NCBI RefSeq assembly: GCF_045984285.3
Contig: NZ_JBJQIK030000004.1
Location: forward strand, 248,001 to 312,000
Source: Rugamonas sp045984285
GTDB taxonomy: Bacteria > Pseudomonadota > Gammaproteobacteria > Burkholderiales > Burkholderiaceae_D
Reading direction: 5' to 3'
Length of the DNA: 64,000 nt
Below the pieces are notes generated by a model. That model made no database searches. It was given only the letters and a program-made list of their open reading frames with translations, and was not told the origin of the DNA. This document shows positions 32,258 to 41,475 of this stretch, piece by piece (positions within the stretch are counted from its first letter, which is position 1; every line of letters starts with the position of its first letter). Position numbers and translations under genes: made by a program.

Positions 32258-33259
32258 TCAGTGCAGGGTGCGCGGCGGTTCCGGCTGCGCGGCGTGCGGG
32301 AAATCGAGGCCCGGCCGCCGCTCCACGATCTTGCGCACGGCGCCCACAATCTCGTCCTGCGCCGCATAGTGCACCATATGGCCCGCATCCGGCACCGTAT
32401 GCAGCTCGCTCTGCAGCAGTTCGCGGTGCAGGCGCGCCGCATTGTGCATGGGATGGATAATCTTGTCGCCATCGCCGGTGAAGATGGCAACCGGCATGGT
32501 CAGCTCGGGATAGCGCCGGTGCAGCCCTGCCGCGGAAGGAATCATCAGCGCCGTTTCCGCCGCCTCGGCGCGCACCTGCACCGGCCGCAGCGACATCCAC
32601 TTGGGCCAGCGCCGGAAGGCCGCGTCCACCGGCCGCGGACTGAATACCCGCTTCACGAAGCCTGGCCACAGCAGGCGGCCCAGCAGCGGCGATACCGTAT
32701 GGCTCATGACATCGCCGAGCAGGGGAATCGCAGGCCCCGTCAGCAGGGCCGCGTCCATGCGCACGCTCGGATAGTAGTAGCCGGACAGCAGCACCAGCCC
32801 GCGCGCCAGGCCCGGATGGTCCAGCCCCATGGCGAGCGCCACCATGGCGCCCCAGGAATGGCCCAGCACCACGGCCTGCGGCACGCCGAGCTGGCGCAAG
32901 GCCTCGGCCAGCAGGCCCGCCTGCGCCTCCGGTGTCCAGATGGTGCTGCGCGGACGCTCGCTATAGCCGAAGCCCGGCCGGTCGAAGGCGATGACCCGGT
33001 GTTCATAGGCCAGCGCATCGATCAGCCCGCTCAGCCGGAAATCTTCCGAGGTCGCGCCGTTGCCGTGGAGTAGCACCACCACCGGTCCGCTGCCTTTCTC
33101 CAGGTAGTGCAGCCGCACGCCGTTCGCCGTCACGAAGCGCCCGGCCGGCGGATGGTCGCGCTCGGCCTGCCGGGTCTTGCTCCGCACCACGAAATACGCC
33201 GCCGCCAGCGCGCCTGCCGCCAGCAGCAGCTTCCTGTTTCTTCCGCTCAGCCTTTGCAT
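32258..33259 (-). CDS. Membrane-anchored alpha/beta hydrolase
   Basis: A 333-residue hydrolase beginning with a positively charged end and one hydrophobic helix (KLLLAAGALAAAYFVV), probably an uncleaved anchor. The catalytic elbow is LGHSWGAM with Ser, an HGNG oxyanion motif precedes it, and a late His is in DAGHMVHY. The substrate is unknown; lipase/esterase or C-C hydrolase activities are all possible. AGGAGC precedes the ATG. The gene is followed by aminopeptidase P after 64 bp. Confidence 0.87.
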   Translation of the reverse strand: MQRLSGRNRKLLLAAGALAAAYFVVRSKTRQAERDHPPAGRFVTANGVRLHYLEKGSGPVVVLLHGNGATSEDFRLSGLIDALAYEHRVIAFDRPGFGYSERPRSTIWTPEAQAGLLAEALRQLGVPQAVVLGHSWGAMVALAMGLDHPGLARGLVLLSGYYYPSVRMDAALLTGPAIPLLGDVMSHTVSPLLGRLLWPGFVKRVFSPRPVDAAFRRWPKWMSLRPVQVRAEAAETALMIPSAAGLHRRYPELTMPVAIFTGDGDKIIHPMHNAARLHRELLQSELHTVPDAGHMVHYAAQDEIVGAVRKIVERRPGLDFPHAAQPEPPRTLH

Positions 33260-33348
33260 TTGCTGCTCCTGAAGTCAGTCGAGTGCCAGACAGCATAAGG
33301 AGCTTGCGCGCCCGCCTCCGTTAAGGGACGAACACAGGAAGAAGTTTC

Positions 33349-34035
33349 TCAGGCCTCGAAGTGGCGCAGGCCTTCGAGGTCGAGGATGCGGATGCCGCCG
33401 TAGTCCACGCGCAGCAGGCCTTCTTTCTCGAGCAGCTGCAGCGCCTGGTTCGCACGCTGGCGCGAGGCGCCGGACAGCAGGCCTACTTCCTCCTGCGAAA
33501 TCTGCACCAGCTTTTCGATGCCGGGATAGAGCTGGGAGTTGAACAGCGAGGCCAGGCAGCGCGCCACGCGGGTATCCGGGTCCAGCAGGCGGTCGTTTTC
33601 CACCAGGCCGATGAACTGGCCAAGCCGCTCATTGAGCTGCATCAGAAGAAAGCGCGTAAACGGCAGGCTGGTTTCCAGCAGCCAACGGAACGTCGAGATC
33701 GGCATATGCGCGATGCGCGAGTCGCGCAAGGCCATGCAGTCGTACTTGCGCAGTTCGTCTTTCAATAAAGTGCCTTCGCCGAACCAGCTGCCGGCCGGCA
33801 CGCCGGTGAAGGTAACGCTCTTGCCGGTGGGCGAAAAATTATTGATCTTGACGATGCCGGAGATAACGCCAAGCCAGCTTTCAGCCGGCTCGCCCTTGCG
33901 TGAAACGAATCCGCCGCGCGGCACAAACTGCTCGTAGCACTCGGCCTCCACACGCGCCATTTGAACCGGCGTAAGCGTGTTGGCCCAGAGCGACGAGTGC
34001 AAGGATTCTGTAAGGGTTGGGAGCTTATCTTCCAT
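33349..34035 (-). CDS. Crp/Fnr-family transcriptional regulator
   Basis: A 228-residue regulator: cyclic-nucleotide-binding-like beta-roll (about 25-130), dimer helix, and Crp-type helix-turn-helix (ISQEEVGLLSGASRQRANQALQLLEKEG). It lacks the N-terminal cysteine cluster of Fnr, and the cAMP-pocket Arg/Ser pair is not obvious, so it probably senses another ligand or none. It is divergent from the acyl-CoA ligase/ABC operon; an 18-bp palindrome lies 30 bp upstream of its start. Control of that operon is likely. Confidence 0.88.
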   Translation of the reverse strand: MEDKLPTLTESLHSSLWANTLTPVQMARVEAECYEQFVPRGGFVSRKGEPAESWLGVISGIVKINNFSPTGKSVTFTGVPAGSWFGEGTLLKDELRKYDCMALRDSRIAHMPISTFRWLLETSLPFTRFLLMQLNERLGQFIGLVENDRLLDPDTRVARCLASLFNSQLYPGIEKLVQISQEEVGLLSGASRQRANQALQLLEKEGLLRVDYGGIRILDLEGLRHFEA

Positions 34036-34065
34036 TGTTGCGACGCACCATCGAAAGTCGGGCAA

Positions 34066-34083
34066 TTGTCTTTGAAAAGACAA
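34066..34083. promoter_or_regulatory. 18-bp perfect palindrome, candidate Crp/Fnr-type operator
   Basis: TTGTCTTT, two bases (GA), then AAAGACAA. It lies in the divergent region between the Crp/Fnr gene (start 34035) and the acyl-CoA ligase (start 34177). The symmetry and spacing of TTGTC and GACAA half-sites resemble Crp/Fnr-family boxes but match neither Crp nor Fnr consensus. Confidence 0.6.
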
Positions 34084-34176
34084 CAATGCATGAACACACA
34101 GGCTACTATCATCCCACAAACGCAGCCTGAATCAGAAATCAATATAAGGCCCCACGAAGGGCAAAAGGAGACACTG

Positions 34177-36123
34177 GTGCAGACGAACGGACTCACTTTC
34201 CCGCGCCAGCTTTTGAAGCACGGCGAGGAAAGGCCGCACAAGCCCGCCTTCCGCGAGAAGTACCTGGGCATCTGGCAAAGCTGGACCTGGAGCCAGGTCA
34301 ACGAAGAGGTGCGCGCGCTGGCCTGCGGCCTCGCATCGCTGGGCTTCCAGCGCGGCATGAACCTGGCCATTGTCGGCGACAACCGCCCCCGTCTTTACTG
34401 GTCGATGCTGGCCGCGCAGGCCCTGGGCGGCGTGCCGGTGCCGCTGTACCAGGACGCGCCAGCAGCGGACATGAGCTATGTGCTGGAGAACGCCGAGATC
34501 CACTTTGCCGTGGTGGAAGACCAGGAACAGGTGGACAAGATGCTGGAGCTGAAGGAGAGCTATCCCGGCATCGCGCACATTGCCTACGACGATGAGCGCG
34601 GCATGCGCCACTACACGCAGCCGGAACTGATTTCCTTTGCCCGCCTGCAGGAACTGGGCCGCGCTTACGACAAGGCGCATCCCGGCTTCTACGAAGATGC
34701 CGTCGCCGCCGGCCAGCCTTCGGACCACGCGATCATCCTGTATACCTCGGGCACCACCGGCAAACCGAAAGGCGTGTGCCAGACCCACGCGGCGCTGCTG
34801 TCCGCAGGCTTCGGCGGCACCGGCTTCGAGAAGCTGACGGACGCGGAAAACGTGCTGTCCTACCTGCCGATGGCATGGGTGGGCGATTGCCTGTTCTCGT
34901 TTGCACAGGCCATGTCCGCCGGCTTTACGGTGAACTGCCCCGAATCCGCCGATACGGTGATGACGGACCTGCGCGAGATCGGCCCCAGCTACTACTTTGC
35001 GCCGCCGCGCATCTTCGAGAACATGCTGACGCAGGTGATGATACGCATGGAGGACGCAGGCGCCGTTAAACGGCGCATGTTCCATCACTTCATGGACGTG
35101 GCGCGGCGCTGCGGCGCCGAAATCCTCGACGGCAAGCCGGTTGCGCTGGGCGACCGCATCGCTTATGCCATCGGCAAGGTGCTGGTGTACGGCCCCCTGA
35201 AGAATGTGCTCGGCCTGTCCCGCGTGCGGGTGGCCTATACCGCGGGCGCCGCCATCGGTCCGGACCTGTTCCGCTTCTACCGCTCCATCGGCGTCAACCT
35301 CAAGCAGTTCTACGGGTCCACCGAAACCTGCGCCTACATCTGCCTGCAGCCGGACGGCCAGATCAAGTTCGACAGCGTGGGCCTGCCCGCGCCGGGTGTG
35401 GACGTGCAGCTGGCGCCGAATGGCGAGGTGCTGGTGAAATCGCCGACGCTGATGCACTGCTACTACAAGCGTCCGGATGCCACCGCCGAGGCGATCGACG
35501 AGCAGGGTTTCTTCCACACCGGCGATGCCGGCGTGTTCGACCAGGATGGCCACCTGCGCATCATCGACCGCGCGGCGGATGTGGGCAAGCTGGCGGGCGG
35601 CGCCATGTTCGCGCCGAACTATATCGAGAACAAGCTGAAGTTCTTCCCCCATATCAAGGAGGCAGTGGCCTTTGGCCATGAGCGCGACAAGGTCTGCGCC
35701 TTCATCAATATCGATATGGAGGCTGTTGGCAACTGGGCGGAGCGGCGCGGCATCGCCTATTCCGGCTATACCGACCTGGCAGGACTGCCGCAGACGCGGG
35801 AACTGATCCGCGAATGCGTGGAGAAGGTCAATGCCGACCTGGCCAGCGAAGCGCTGATGGGTGAAACCCAGATCCATCGCTTCCTCGTGCTGCACAAGGA
35901 GCTGGACCCGGACGACGACGAGCTGACCCGCACGCGCAAGGTGCGCCGCAAGTTCATCGCGGAGAAATACGGCGTGCTGATCGACGCGCTTTACAGCGGC
36001 AAGTCATCGCAGTTCATTGAAACGCTGGTCAAGTTCGAGGACGGACGCACCGGCATGGTGTCTGCCGACCTGCAGATTGTGGATGCGAAGACCTTCCCTG
36101 TCGTGGCGCAGCGGGCCGCATGA
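34177..36123 (+). CDS. AMP-forming acyl-CoA synthetase (long-chain type)
   Basis: A 648-residue adenylate-forming ligase: ATP plus carboxylate plus CoA to acyl-CoA. The P-loop motif YTSGTTGKPKGVCQTH, the QFYGSTET motif and HTGDAGVFDQDGHLRIIDR are all present. The start was set at GTG 34177 because AAGGAG lies 6 nt upstream and the product then begins with the family-like QTNGLTFPRQLLKHG; ATG 34090 in the same frame is an alternative adding 29 residues. It overlaps livG (ATGA), tying substrate activation to uptake by the ABC transporter. Confidence 0.88.
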   Translation: MQTNGLTFPRQLLKHGEERPHKPAFREKYLGIWQSWTWSQVNEEVRALACGLASLGFQRGMNLAIVGDNRPRLYWSMLAAQALGGVPVPLYQDAPAADMSYVLENAEIHFAVVEDQEQVDKMLELKESYPGIAHIAYDDERGMRHYTQPELISFARLQELGRAYDKAHPGFYEDAVAAGQPSDHAIILYTSGTTGKPKGVCQTHAALLSAGFGGTGFEKLTDAENVLSYLPMAWVGDCLFSFAQAMSAGFTVNCPESADTVMTDLREIGPSYYFAPPRIFENMLTQVMIRMEDAGAVKRRMFHHFMDVARRCGAEILDGKPVALGDRIAYAIGKVLVYGPLKNVLGLSRVRVAYTAGAAIGPDLFRFYRSIGVNLKQFYGSTETCAYICLQPDGQIKFDSVGLPAPGVDVQLAPNGEVLVKSPTLMHCYYKRPDATAEAIDEQGFFHTGDAGVFDQDGHLRIIDRAADVGKLAGGAMFAPNYIENKLKFFPHIKEAVAFGHERDKVCAFINIDMEAVGNWAERRGIAYSGYTDLAGLPQTRELIRECVEKVNADLASEALMGETQIHRFLVLHKELDPDDDELTRTRKVRRKFIAEKYGVLIDALYSGKSSQFIETLVKFEDGRTGMVSADLQIVDAKTFPVVAQRAA

Positions 36124-36953
36124 GCGAGGACAACACCATGCAAATGAATGAACCGGGTGCGCATTTCGGCACGGGGCGCCAGATCGGGCCCGTGATACTG
36201 GACCTGCGCAATATCTCGCTGGCTTTCGGCGGCGTGAAGGCGCTGACGAATATTTCCTTCGATGTGAGGCAGCACGAGATCCGCGCCATTATTGGCCCGA
36301 ACGGCGCGGGCAAGAGCTCGATGCTGAACGTGATCAATGGCGTGTACCGCCCGCAGCAGGGCGAGATCATCTACCGCGGGCAGCACCGCAAGGGCATGGA
36401 CTGCTATGCGGCGGCCAAGTCGGGCATCGCACGCACCTTCCAGAACATTGCGCTGTTCAAGGGCATGACGGTGCTGGACAACATCATGACGGGCCGGAAC
36501 CTGAAGATGAAGTCCAGCTTCCTGATGCAGGCGCTGTACTGGGGCCCGGCGCGGCGCGAAGAGATCGAGCACCGCAAGAAGGCCGAGGAAATTATCGACT
36601 TCCTTGAAATCCAGCATATCCGCAAAACGCCGGTGGGACGGCTGCCTTACGGGCTGCAGAAGCGCGTGGAGCTGGGCCGCGCGCTGGCCGCCGAGCCGGA
36701 GATTCTGCTGCTGGATGAACCGATGGCCGGCATGAACGTGGAAGAGAAGCAGGACATGTGCCGCTTCATCCTCGACGTGAACGACCAGTTCGGCACCACC
36801 ATCGTGCTGATCGAGCACGATATGGGCGTGGTGATGGATATCTCGGACCGCGTGGTGGTGCTCGATTACGGCAAGAAGATCGGCGACGGCACGCCGGACG
36901 AAGTGCGCAGCAATCAGGATGTGATCAATGCCTATCTCGGAGTGGCGCATTAA
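36120..36953 (+). CDS. Branched-chain-type ABC transporter ATP-binding protein (LivG-like)
   Basis: A 277-residue ATPase: Walker A GPNGAGKSS (59-67), Walker B EILLLDEPMAGMN, the H-loop EHDMGVV, and a signature-like LPYGLQKRVELGRALA in which the usual LSGGQ is replaced, as is common in LivG. The N terminus is about 20 residues longer than usual. It overlaps the ligase gene by 4 nt and livH follows immediately after its stop. It powers uptake of a probably carboxylic, hydrophobic or aromatic substrate. Confidence 0.9.
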   Translation: MSEDNTMQMNEPGAHFGTGRQIGPVILDLRNISLAFGGVKALTNISFDVRQHEIRAIIGPNGAGKSSMLNVINGVYRPQQGEIIYRGQHRKGMDCYAAAKSGIARTFQNIALFKGMTVLDNIMTGRNLKMKSSFLMQALYWGPARREEIEHRKKAEEIIDFLEIQHIRKTPVGRLPYGLQKRVELGRALAAEPEILLLDEPMAGMNVEEKQDMCRFILDVNDQFGTTIVLIEHDMGVVMDISDRVVVLDYGKKIGDGTPDEVRSNQDVINAYLGVAH

Positions 36954-37856
36954 ATGGACATCAATTTCTTTTTCGAGGTGCTGATCGGCGGCCTGCTGTC
37001 CGGCGTGATGTATGCGCTGGTGGCGATCGGCTTCGTGCTGATCTACAAGGCATCCGGCGTATTCAACTTTGCGCAGGGCGCCATGGTGTTCTTCGCCGCG
37101 CTGACCTGCGTCGGACTGATGGATAAATTCGGCATGTCGCTCTGGCTCGCAATTCCGGCCACCATGCTGGCGATGGTCATCCTCGGTTTCGCCATCGAGC
37201 GCGTGGTGCTGCGGCCGCTGGTCAACCAGCCGGAAATCACACTGTTCATGGCCACCATCGGCCTCGCCTTCTTCCTGGAAGGCCTGGCGCAGCTGATGTG
37301 GGGCTCTCAGGTGCACAAGCTTGACCTGCCGATTGAAGATGTCCCCCTGCAGTACCTGATGGACAAGTTCAACATCATCGTGTCGCAGTTCGACGTGATG
37401 GCGGCAGCGATCTGCGGCGTGATGGTGATCGCCCTCGCGCTGATGTTCGCCTACACCAAGGTAGGCCGCGCCCTGCGCGCGGTGGCGGACGACCACCAGG
37501 CCGCGCTGGCCGTCGGCATTCCGCTGCAGCGCGTGTGGGCCGTGCTGTGGGCCGTCGCCGGCCTGGTAGCGATGGTGGCCGGCATGCTGTGGGGCGCGCG
37601 TAACGGCGTGCAGTTCGCGCTGACCTTCATTGCGCTGAAAGCCCTGCCGGTGCTGATCCTCGGCGGCTTCACCTCCGTGCCGGGCGCGATCGTGGGCGGC
37701 CTGATCATCGGCGCATCCGAAAAACTGGCCGAAGTCTATATCGGCCCCTTCGTCGGCGGCGGCATCGAGGGCTGGTTCCCTTATGTGCTTGCGCTGCTGT
37801 TCCTGCTGGTGCGCCCTGAAGGGCTGTTCGGCGAAAAAATCATCCGGAGGATCTGA
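36954..37856 (+). CDS. Branched-chain-type ABC transporter permease (LivH-like)
   Basis: A 300-residue inner-membrane permease with about eight helices. LivH-type motifs: GLLSGVMYALVAIGFVLIYKASGVFNFAQGAM at the N terminus and GALRAVADDHQAALAVGIPL, which docks on the ATPase. The start codon directly abuts the livG stop. Subunit of the same transporter as the neighbouring genes. Confidence 0.93.
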   Translation: MDINFFFEVLIGGLLSGVMYALVAIGFVLIYKASGVFNFAQGAMVFFAALTCVGLMDKFGMSLWLAIPATMLAMVILGFAIERVVLRPLVNQPEITLFMATIGLAFFLEGLAQLMWGSQVHKLDLPIEDVPLQYLMDKFNIIVSQFDVMAAAICGVMVIALALMFAYTKVGRALRAVADDHQAALAVGIPLQRVWAVLWAVAGLVAMVAGMLWGARNGVQFALTFIALKALPVLILGGFTSVPGAIVGGLIIGASEKLAEVYIGPFVGGGIEGWFPYVLALLFLLVRPEGLFGEKIIRRI

Positions 37857-37858
37857 AG

Positions 37859-38917
37859 ATGTTTTACCGTGAAGCCGGACAATTCAAGACCAGCTACGAA
37901 GCCGATGGCCAGATCCTGCCCATCCGGCAGGACCGCATCGCGCTGATCGCCACCATTTCGCTGGCCCTGCTGGTGCTGCCGATGTTTGCCTCGCCCTACA
38001 TGCTGTCGGCAATCCTGATTCCCTTCCTGATCTTCTCGCTGGCGGCGCTGGGCCTGAACATCCTCACCGGCTATGCCGGCCAGCTCTCGCTGGGCACTGC
38101 CGCTTTCATGGCGGTCGGCGCCTTCTCGGCATGGAATTTCGTGGCCCGCATTCCCGGCATTCCGATGCTGCTGGCCTTCGTGCTGGGCGGCCTGTGCGCG
38201 GCCATGGTCGGCATTGCATTCGGCCTGCCGTCGCTGCGCATCCGCGGCTTCTACCTTGCCGCCTCCACGCTGGCCACGCAGTTCTTCGTGGTGTGGTGCC
38301 TGACCAAGATCTCCTGGCTCACCGGCGGCAGCGCCTCCGGCGTGATCACGGCGCAGAAGATCGAGATTCTCGGCTACGCCTTCGATACGCCGGCGCGCAA
38401 ATACGTGCTGGTGCTGGTGGTGGTCGCGCTGATGGCGCTGCTGGCCAAGAATATGGTGCGCTCCAACGTGGGCCGTTCCTGGATGGCCGTGCGCGACATG
38501 GACGTGGCGGCGGAGGTGATCGGCTTCCGCCTGATGCGCACCAAGCTGCTGGCTTTCGCCGTCAGTTCCTTCTACTGCGGCGTGGCAGGCGCGCTGTATG
38601 CCTTCGCCTACCTGGGCACGGTGGAACCGGAAGCCTATAACCTCGATCTATCCTTCCGCATCCTGTTCATGATCATCATCGGCGGCGTAGGTTCGATTCT
38701 CGGCTCCTTCCTCGGCGCGGCCTTCATTGTGGTGCTGCCGATCTTCCTCAATGTCGTGGCGCACGGCCTGGCGCTGCCGACCAGCGTTGCATCCAACCTC
38801 GAACTGATGGTGTTCGGGGCCCTGATTATTTTCTTCCTGATCGTGGAACCGCACGGTCTGGCGCGTTTGTGGCAAATCGGTAAAGAGAAGCTTCGCCTGT
38901 GGCCCTTCCCCCACTAA
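37859..38917 (+). CDS. Branched-chain-type ABC transporter permease (LivM-like)
   Basis: A 352-residue permease. The motifs LAALGLNILTGYAGQLSLGTAAFMAVGAF and RSWMAVRDMDVAAEVIGFRL are typical of LivM. A cytoplasmic N-terminal tail of about 30 residues precedes the first helix. GGAGG lies 9 nt before the ATG and overlaps the end of livH. It pairs with LivH to form the channel. Confidence 0.93.
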   Translation: MFYREAGQFKTSYEADGQILPIRQDRIALIATISLALLVLPMFASPYMLSAILIPFLIFSLAALGLNILTGYAGQLSLGTAAFMAVGAFSAWNFVARIPGIPMLLAFVLGGLCAAMVGIAFGLPSLRIRGFYLAASTLATQFFVVWCLTKISWLTGGSASGVITAQKIEILGYAFDTPARKYVLVLVVVALMALLAKNMVRSNVGRSWMAVRDMDVAAEVIGFRLMRTKLLAFAVSSFYCGVAGALYAFAYLGTVEPEAYNLDLSFRILFMIIIGGVGSILGSFLGAAFIVVLPIFLNVVAHGLALPTSVASNLELMVFGALIIFFLIVEPHGLARLWQIGKEKLRLWPFPH

Positions 38918-38948
38918 GGCATATAACAAATCACAAAAGGAGATAGCA

Positions 38949-40256
38949 ATGAAGGCTCTTAAATCACTGGTCGTTGGCGCAGCACTGCTGGGTTCCGTAG
39001 CGGGAGCCTGGGCGCAGGCGCAGGAGCAGTTCGTGGCGCTGCCGTCCTACCGCATCGGCTCCTACGCGGCAGGCGGCTCCGGCTTCTATGGCGGCATCAT
39101 CGACTACTTCAATCTCGTGAATGCCGCGGGCGGCGTGAACGGCGTGAAGATCGCGTGGGAAGAATGCGAAACCGAATACAACCCTTCGCGCGGCGTGGAA
39201 TGCTATGAGCGCCTGAAGACCAGCCACGGTGGCGCCACGCTGGTGGAGCCGCTGTCCACCGGCATCGCCTACGGCATTCTCGACCGCATCCCGCAGGACA
39301 AGATTCCGATGACGATGCTGGGCTATGGCCGTTCCGACGCAGCCAACGGCAAGGTATTCCCCTATGTGTTCCCGCTGATCTCCAGCTACTGGAGCCAGGC
39401 GGCAGGCATGATCAAGTACCTCGGCGACAAGAGCGGCGGCATGGCCAAGCTGAAAGGCAAGAAGATCGTGCACCTGTACCACGATTCCGCCTTCGGCAAG
39501 GAACCGCTGCCGGTGCTGGAGGCGCTGGCTGCGCAGCACGGCTTTGAACTGATCAAGATTCCGGTGGCGCCGCCGGGCAGCGAGCAGCAGGCGCAATGGC
39601 TGCAGATCCGCCAGGCGCGGCCCGACCATGTGATCCTGTGGGGCTGGGGCGTGATGAACTCCGTCGCCATCAAGACCGCGCAGCGCAACGGCTTCCCGCG
39701 CGACAAGATCCTCGGCGTGTGGTGGGCCGGTTCGGAGGAGGACACCGTGCCTTCCGGCGATGCGGCAAAAGGCTATACCGCCATGTCCTTCAACACGCCT
39801 GGCAACTATCCGGTGCTGGATAGCATCCGCAAAACCGTGTACGGCGGCGGCAAGGGCAACCTGCAGGATCCGAAACGCATCGGCACCGTGTATCACATGC
39901 GCGGTGTTACCGCGGGCATCCTGTTCGTGGAAGCGATGCGCACCGCACAAGCCAAGTTCGGCAAGGGCAAAGCCGTCACCGGCGAGCAACTGCGCTGGGG
40001 CCTGGAGAACCTGAATATCGACGCCGCCCGCCAGAAGGAAATCGGCGCCGTCAATATGTTCCCGACCGTGAAAACCTCCTGCGAGGATCACGAAGGTTCC
40101 GGCGCCGTGAAGGTGCAGCAGTGGGATGGCAGCAAGTGGGTGCCGATCACGCCGAACTGGATCGTGGGCGACAAGGCGCTGGTGCGCAAGCTGGTTGAGG
40201 ATTCTTCCAACAAGTATGCGGAAGAGAAGAAGATCACCCCGGCCTGCATGAAGTAA
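38949..40256 (+). CDS. Periplasmic substrate-binding protein of the Liv-type ABC transporter
   Basis: A 435-residue type-1 periplasmic binding protein with signal peptide (MKALKSLVVGAALLGSVAG, cut after AWAQ). It has the two-lobed LivJ-like fold (IRIGSYAAGGSGFYGGIIDY-type opening, EECETEYNPSRGVECYERL). Its length is above LivJ (about 370) and fits the group found next to acyl-CoA ligases. The ligand is not deducible; aromatic or fatty acids are favoured by the flanking ligases. AAGGAG precedes the ATG. A strong GC hairpin follows its stop. Confidence 0.9.
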   Translation: MKALKSLVVGAALLGSVAGAWAQAQEQFVALPSYRIGSYAAGGSGFYGGIIDYFNLVNAAGGVNGVKIAWEECETEYNPSRGVECYERLKTSHGGATLVEPLSTGIAYGILDRIPQDKIPMTMLGYGRSDAANGKVFPYVFPLISSYWSQAAGMIKYLGDKSGGMAKLKGKKIVHLYHDSAFGKEPLPVLEALAAQHGFELIKIPVAPPGSEQQAQWLQIRQARPDHVILWGWGVMNSVAIKTAQRNGFPRDKILGVWWAGSEEDTVPSGDAAKGYTAMSFNTPGNYPVLDSIRKTVYGGGKGNLQDPKRIGTVYHMRGVTAGILFVEAMRTAQAKFGKGKAVTGEQLRWGLENLNIDAARQKEIGAVNMFPTVKTSCEDHEGSGAVKVQQWDGSKWVPITPNWIVGDKALVRKLVEDSSNKYAEEKKITPACMK

Positions 40257-40263
40257 GCAATGA

Positions 40264-40291
40264 CACCGGCGCGGCTGCGGCCGCGCCGGTG
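40264..40291 (+). other. Perfect 11-bp GC hairpin between the binding-protein gene and livF
   Basis: CACCGGCGCGG and CCGCGCCGGTG flank a six-base loop. No T run follows; instead the livF ribosome site AAGGA starts 2 nt later. Likely a transcript-stabilising or partial attenuating structure that lets the binding protein be made in excess over livF. Confidence 0.7.
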
Positions 40292-40304
40292 CAAGGACAT
40301 CAAG

Positions 40305-41114
40305 ATGACCACAATGCCTTATCTGTCGGTGAACAATATCGAGGTGATTTACGATCACGTCATCCTCGTGCTCAAGGGCGTGTCGCTGCAGGTCCCGCAA
40401 GGGAAGATCGTGGCGCTGCTGGGTGCGAACGGCGCCGGCAAATCGACCACGCTGAAAACCATTTCCACGCTGCTGCGTGGAGAGCGCGGCGACGTAACCA
40501 AGGGCGAAGTGCAGTTCAAGGGCGAGCGCATCGACCAGCTCACGCCCAATGAACTGGTGAAGCGCGGCTTGTCGCAGGTGATGGAAGGCCGCCACTGCTT
40601 CGGCCACCTCACCATCGAGGAGAACCTTCTGACGGGCGCCTACACTCGCAGCGCCTCCCGCGCCGAACTTCGCGAGTCGCTGGACAAGGTCTACCACTAC
40701 TTCCCGCGCCTGAAGGAACGGCGAAGCAGCCAGGCGGGCTACACCTCCGGCGGCGAACAGCAGATGTGCGCCATCGGGCGTGCGCTGATGGCGAAACCTT
40801 CGATGATCCTGCTGGATGAGCCTTCGATGGGCATCGCGCCGCAGATCGTGGACGAAATCTTCGGCATCGTCAAAGACCTGAACACGAAGGAGAACGTGTC
40901 CTTCCTGCTGGCCGAGCAGAACACCAATGTGGCGCTGCGCTATGCGGACTTTGGCTACATCCTGGAAAACGGCCGCGTGGTGATGGAAGGCGAGGCCACG
41001 GAACTGGCCAATAACGAAGACGTGAAGGAGTTCTACCTCGGCGTGTCCGGTGCGGGCCGCAAGAGCTTCCGCGACATGAAATTCTACCGCCGCCGCAAAC
41101 GCTGGCTGGCCTGA
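40305..41114 (+). CDS. Branched-chain-type ABC transporter ATP-binding protein (LivF-like)
   Basis: A 269-residue ATPase: Walker A GANGAGKST (40-48), signature-region YTSGGEQQMCAIGRALM, Walker B MILLDEPSMGIAPQIVDEIF, H-loop replaced by AEQN as usual for LivF. About 30 residues longer than E. coli LivF, with a basic C-terminal tail (RDMKFYRRRKRWLA). ATG 40305 follows AAGGA at 7 nt; the in-frame ATG at 40260 lies before the hairpin and is unlikely. Second ATPase of the transporter. Confidence 0.92.
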   Translation: MTTMPYLSVNNIEVIYDHVILVLKGVSLQVPQGKIVALLGANGAGKSTTLKTISTLLRGERGDVTKGEVQFKGERIDQLTPNELVKRGLSQVMEGRHCFGHLTIEENLLTGAYTRSASRAELRESLDKVYHYFPRLKERRSSQAGYTSGGEQQMCAIGRALMAKPSMILLDEPSMGIAPQIVDEIFGIVKDLNTKENVSFLLAEQNTNVALRYADFGYILENGRVVMEGEATELANNEDVKEFYLGVSGAGRKSFRDMKFYRRRKRWLA

Positions 41115-41121
41115 TTGCACG

Positions 41122-41475
41122 ATGAACCTGAACAAAGCAAAGCAAGCCTGCCGCAAGCTGCCCGGCGCCACGGAAGACATCAAATGGGGCGCGACGCTTG
41201 TGTTCTCGGTGGGCGGCAAGATGTTCGCCGCCATGGGCGCCGAGGACGGTGCGAGCCGCATCAGCCTCAAGGTCGATGATGACCGCTTCCTGGAGCTGAC
41301 CGACAGGCCGGGCATCATCCCTGCGCCCTACCTGGCGCGCGCGAAGTGGGTGATGATCGAAGACCTGAAGGCTGTCAGCGATGCGGAAGCCGCGCAAATG
41401 CTGAAACGCGCGCATGAACTGGTGTTCGCCAAACTGACCAAGAAACTGCAACGTGAAATAGAAGGAGCGGCATGA
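41122..41475 (+). CDS. MmcQ/YjbR-family protein
   Basis: A 117-residue small protein of the YjbR/MmcQ family (CyaY-like fold): ACRKLPGATEDIKWG, FSVGGKMFAAMG, KWVMIEDLKAVSDAEAAQML. Often labelled DNA-binding, but this is not well established. It begins 7 nt after livF and its TGA overlaps the next ligase start, so it is a member of the uptake operon; its role there is unknown. Confidence 0.85.
   Translation: MNLNKAKQACRKLPGATEDIKWGATLVFSVGGKMFAAMGAEDGASRISLKVDDDRFLELTDRPGIIPAPYLARAKWVMIEDLKAVSDAEAAQMLKRAHELVFAKLTKKLQREIEGAA

Noticed and set aside
34132..35895. A 587-codon open frame on the minus strand
   Set aside because: Antisense to the acyl-CoA synthetase; composition typical of GC-rich shadow frames.
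38964..41318. A 784-codon open frame on the minus strand
   Set aside because: It is antisense to the binding-protein and livF genes, has Arg/His/Gln/Ala-rich low-complexity composition and no domain; a product of high GC3 on the coding strand.
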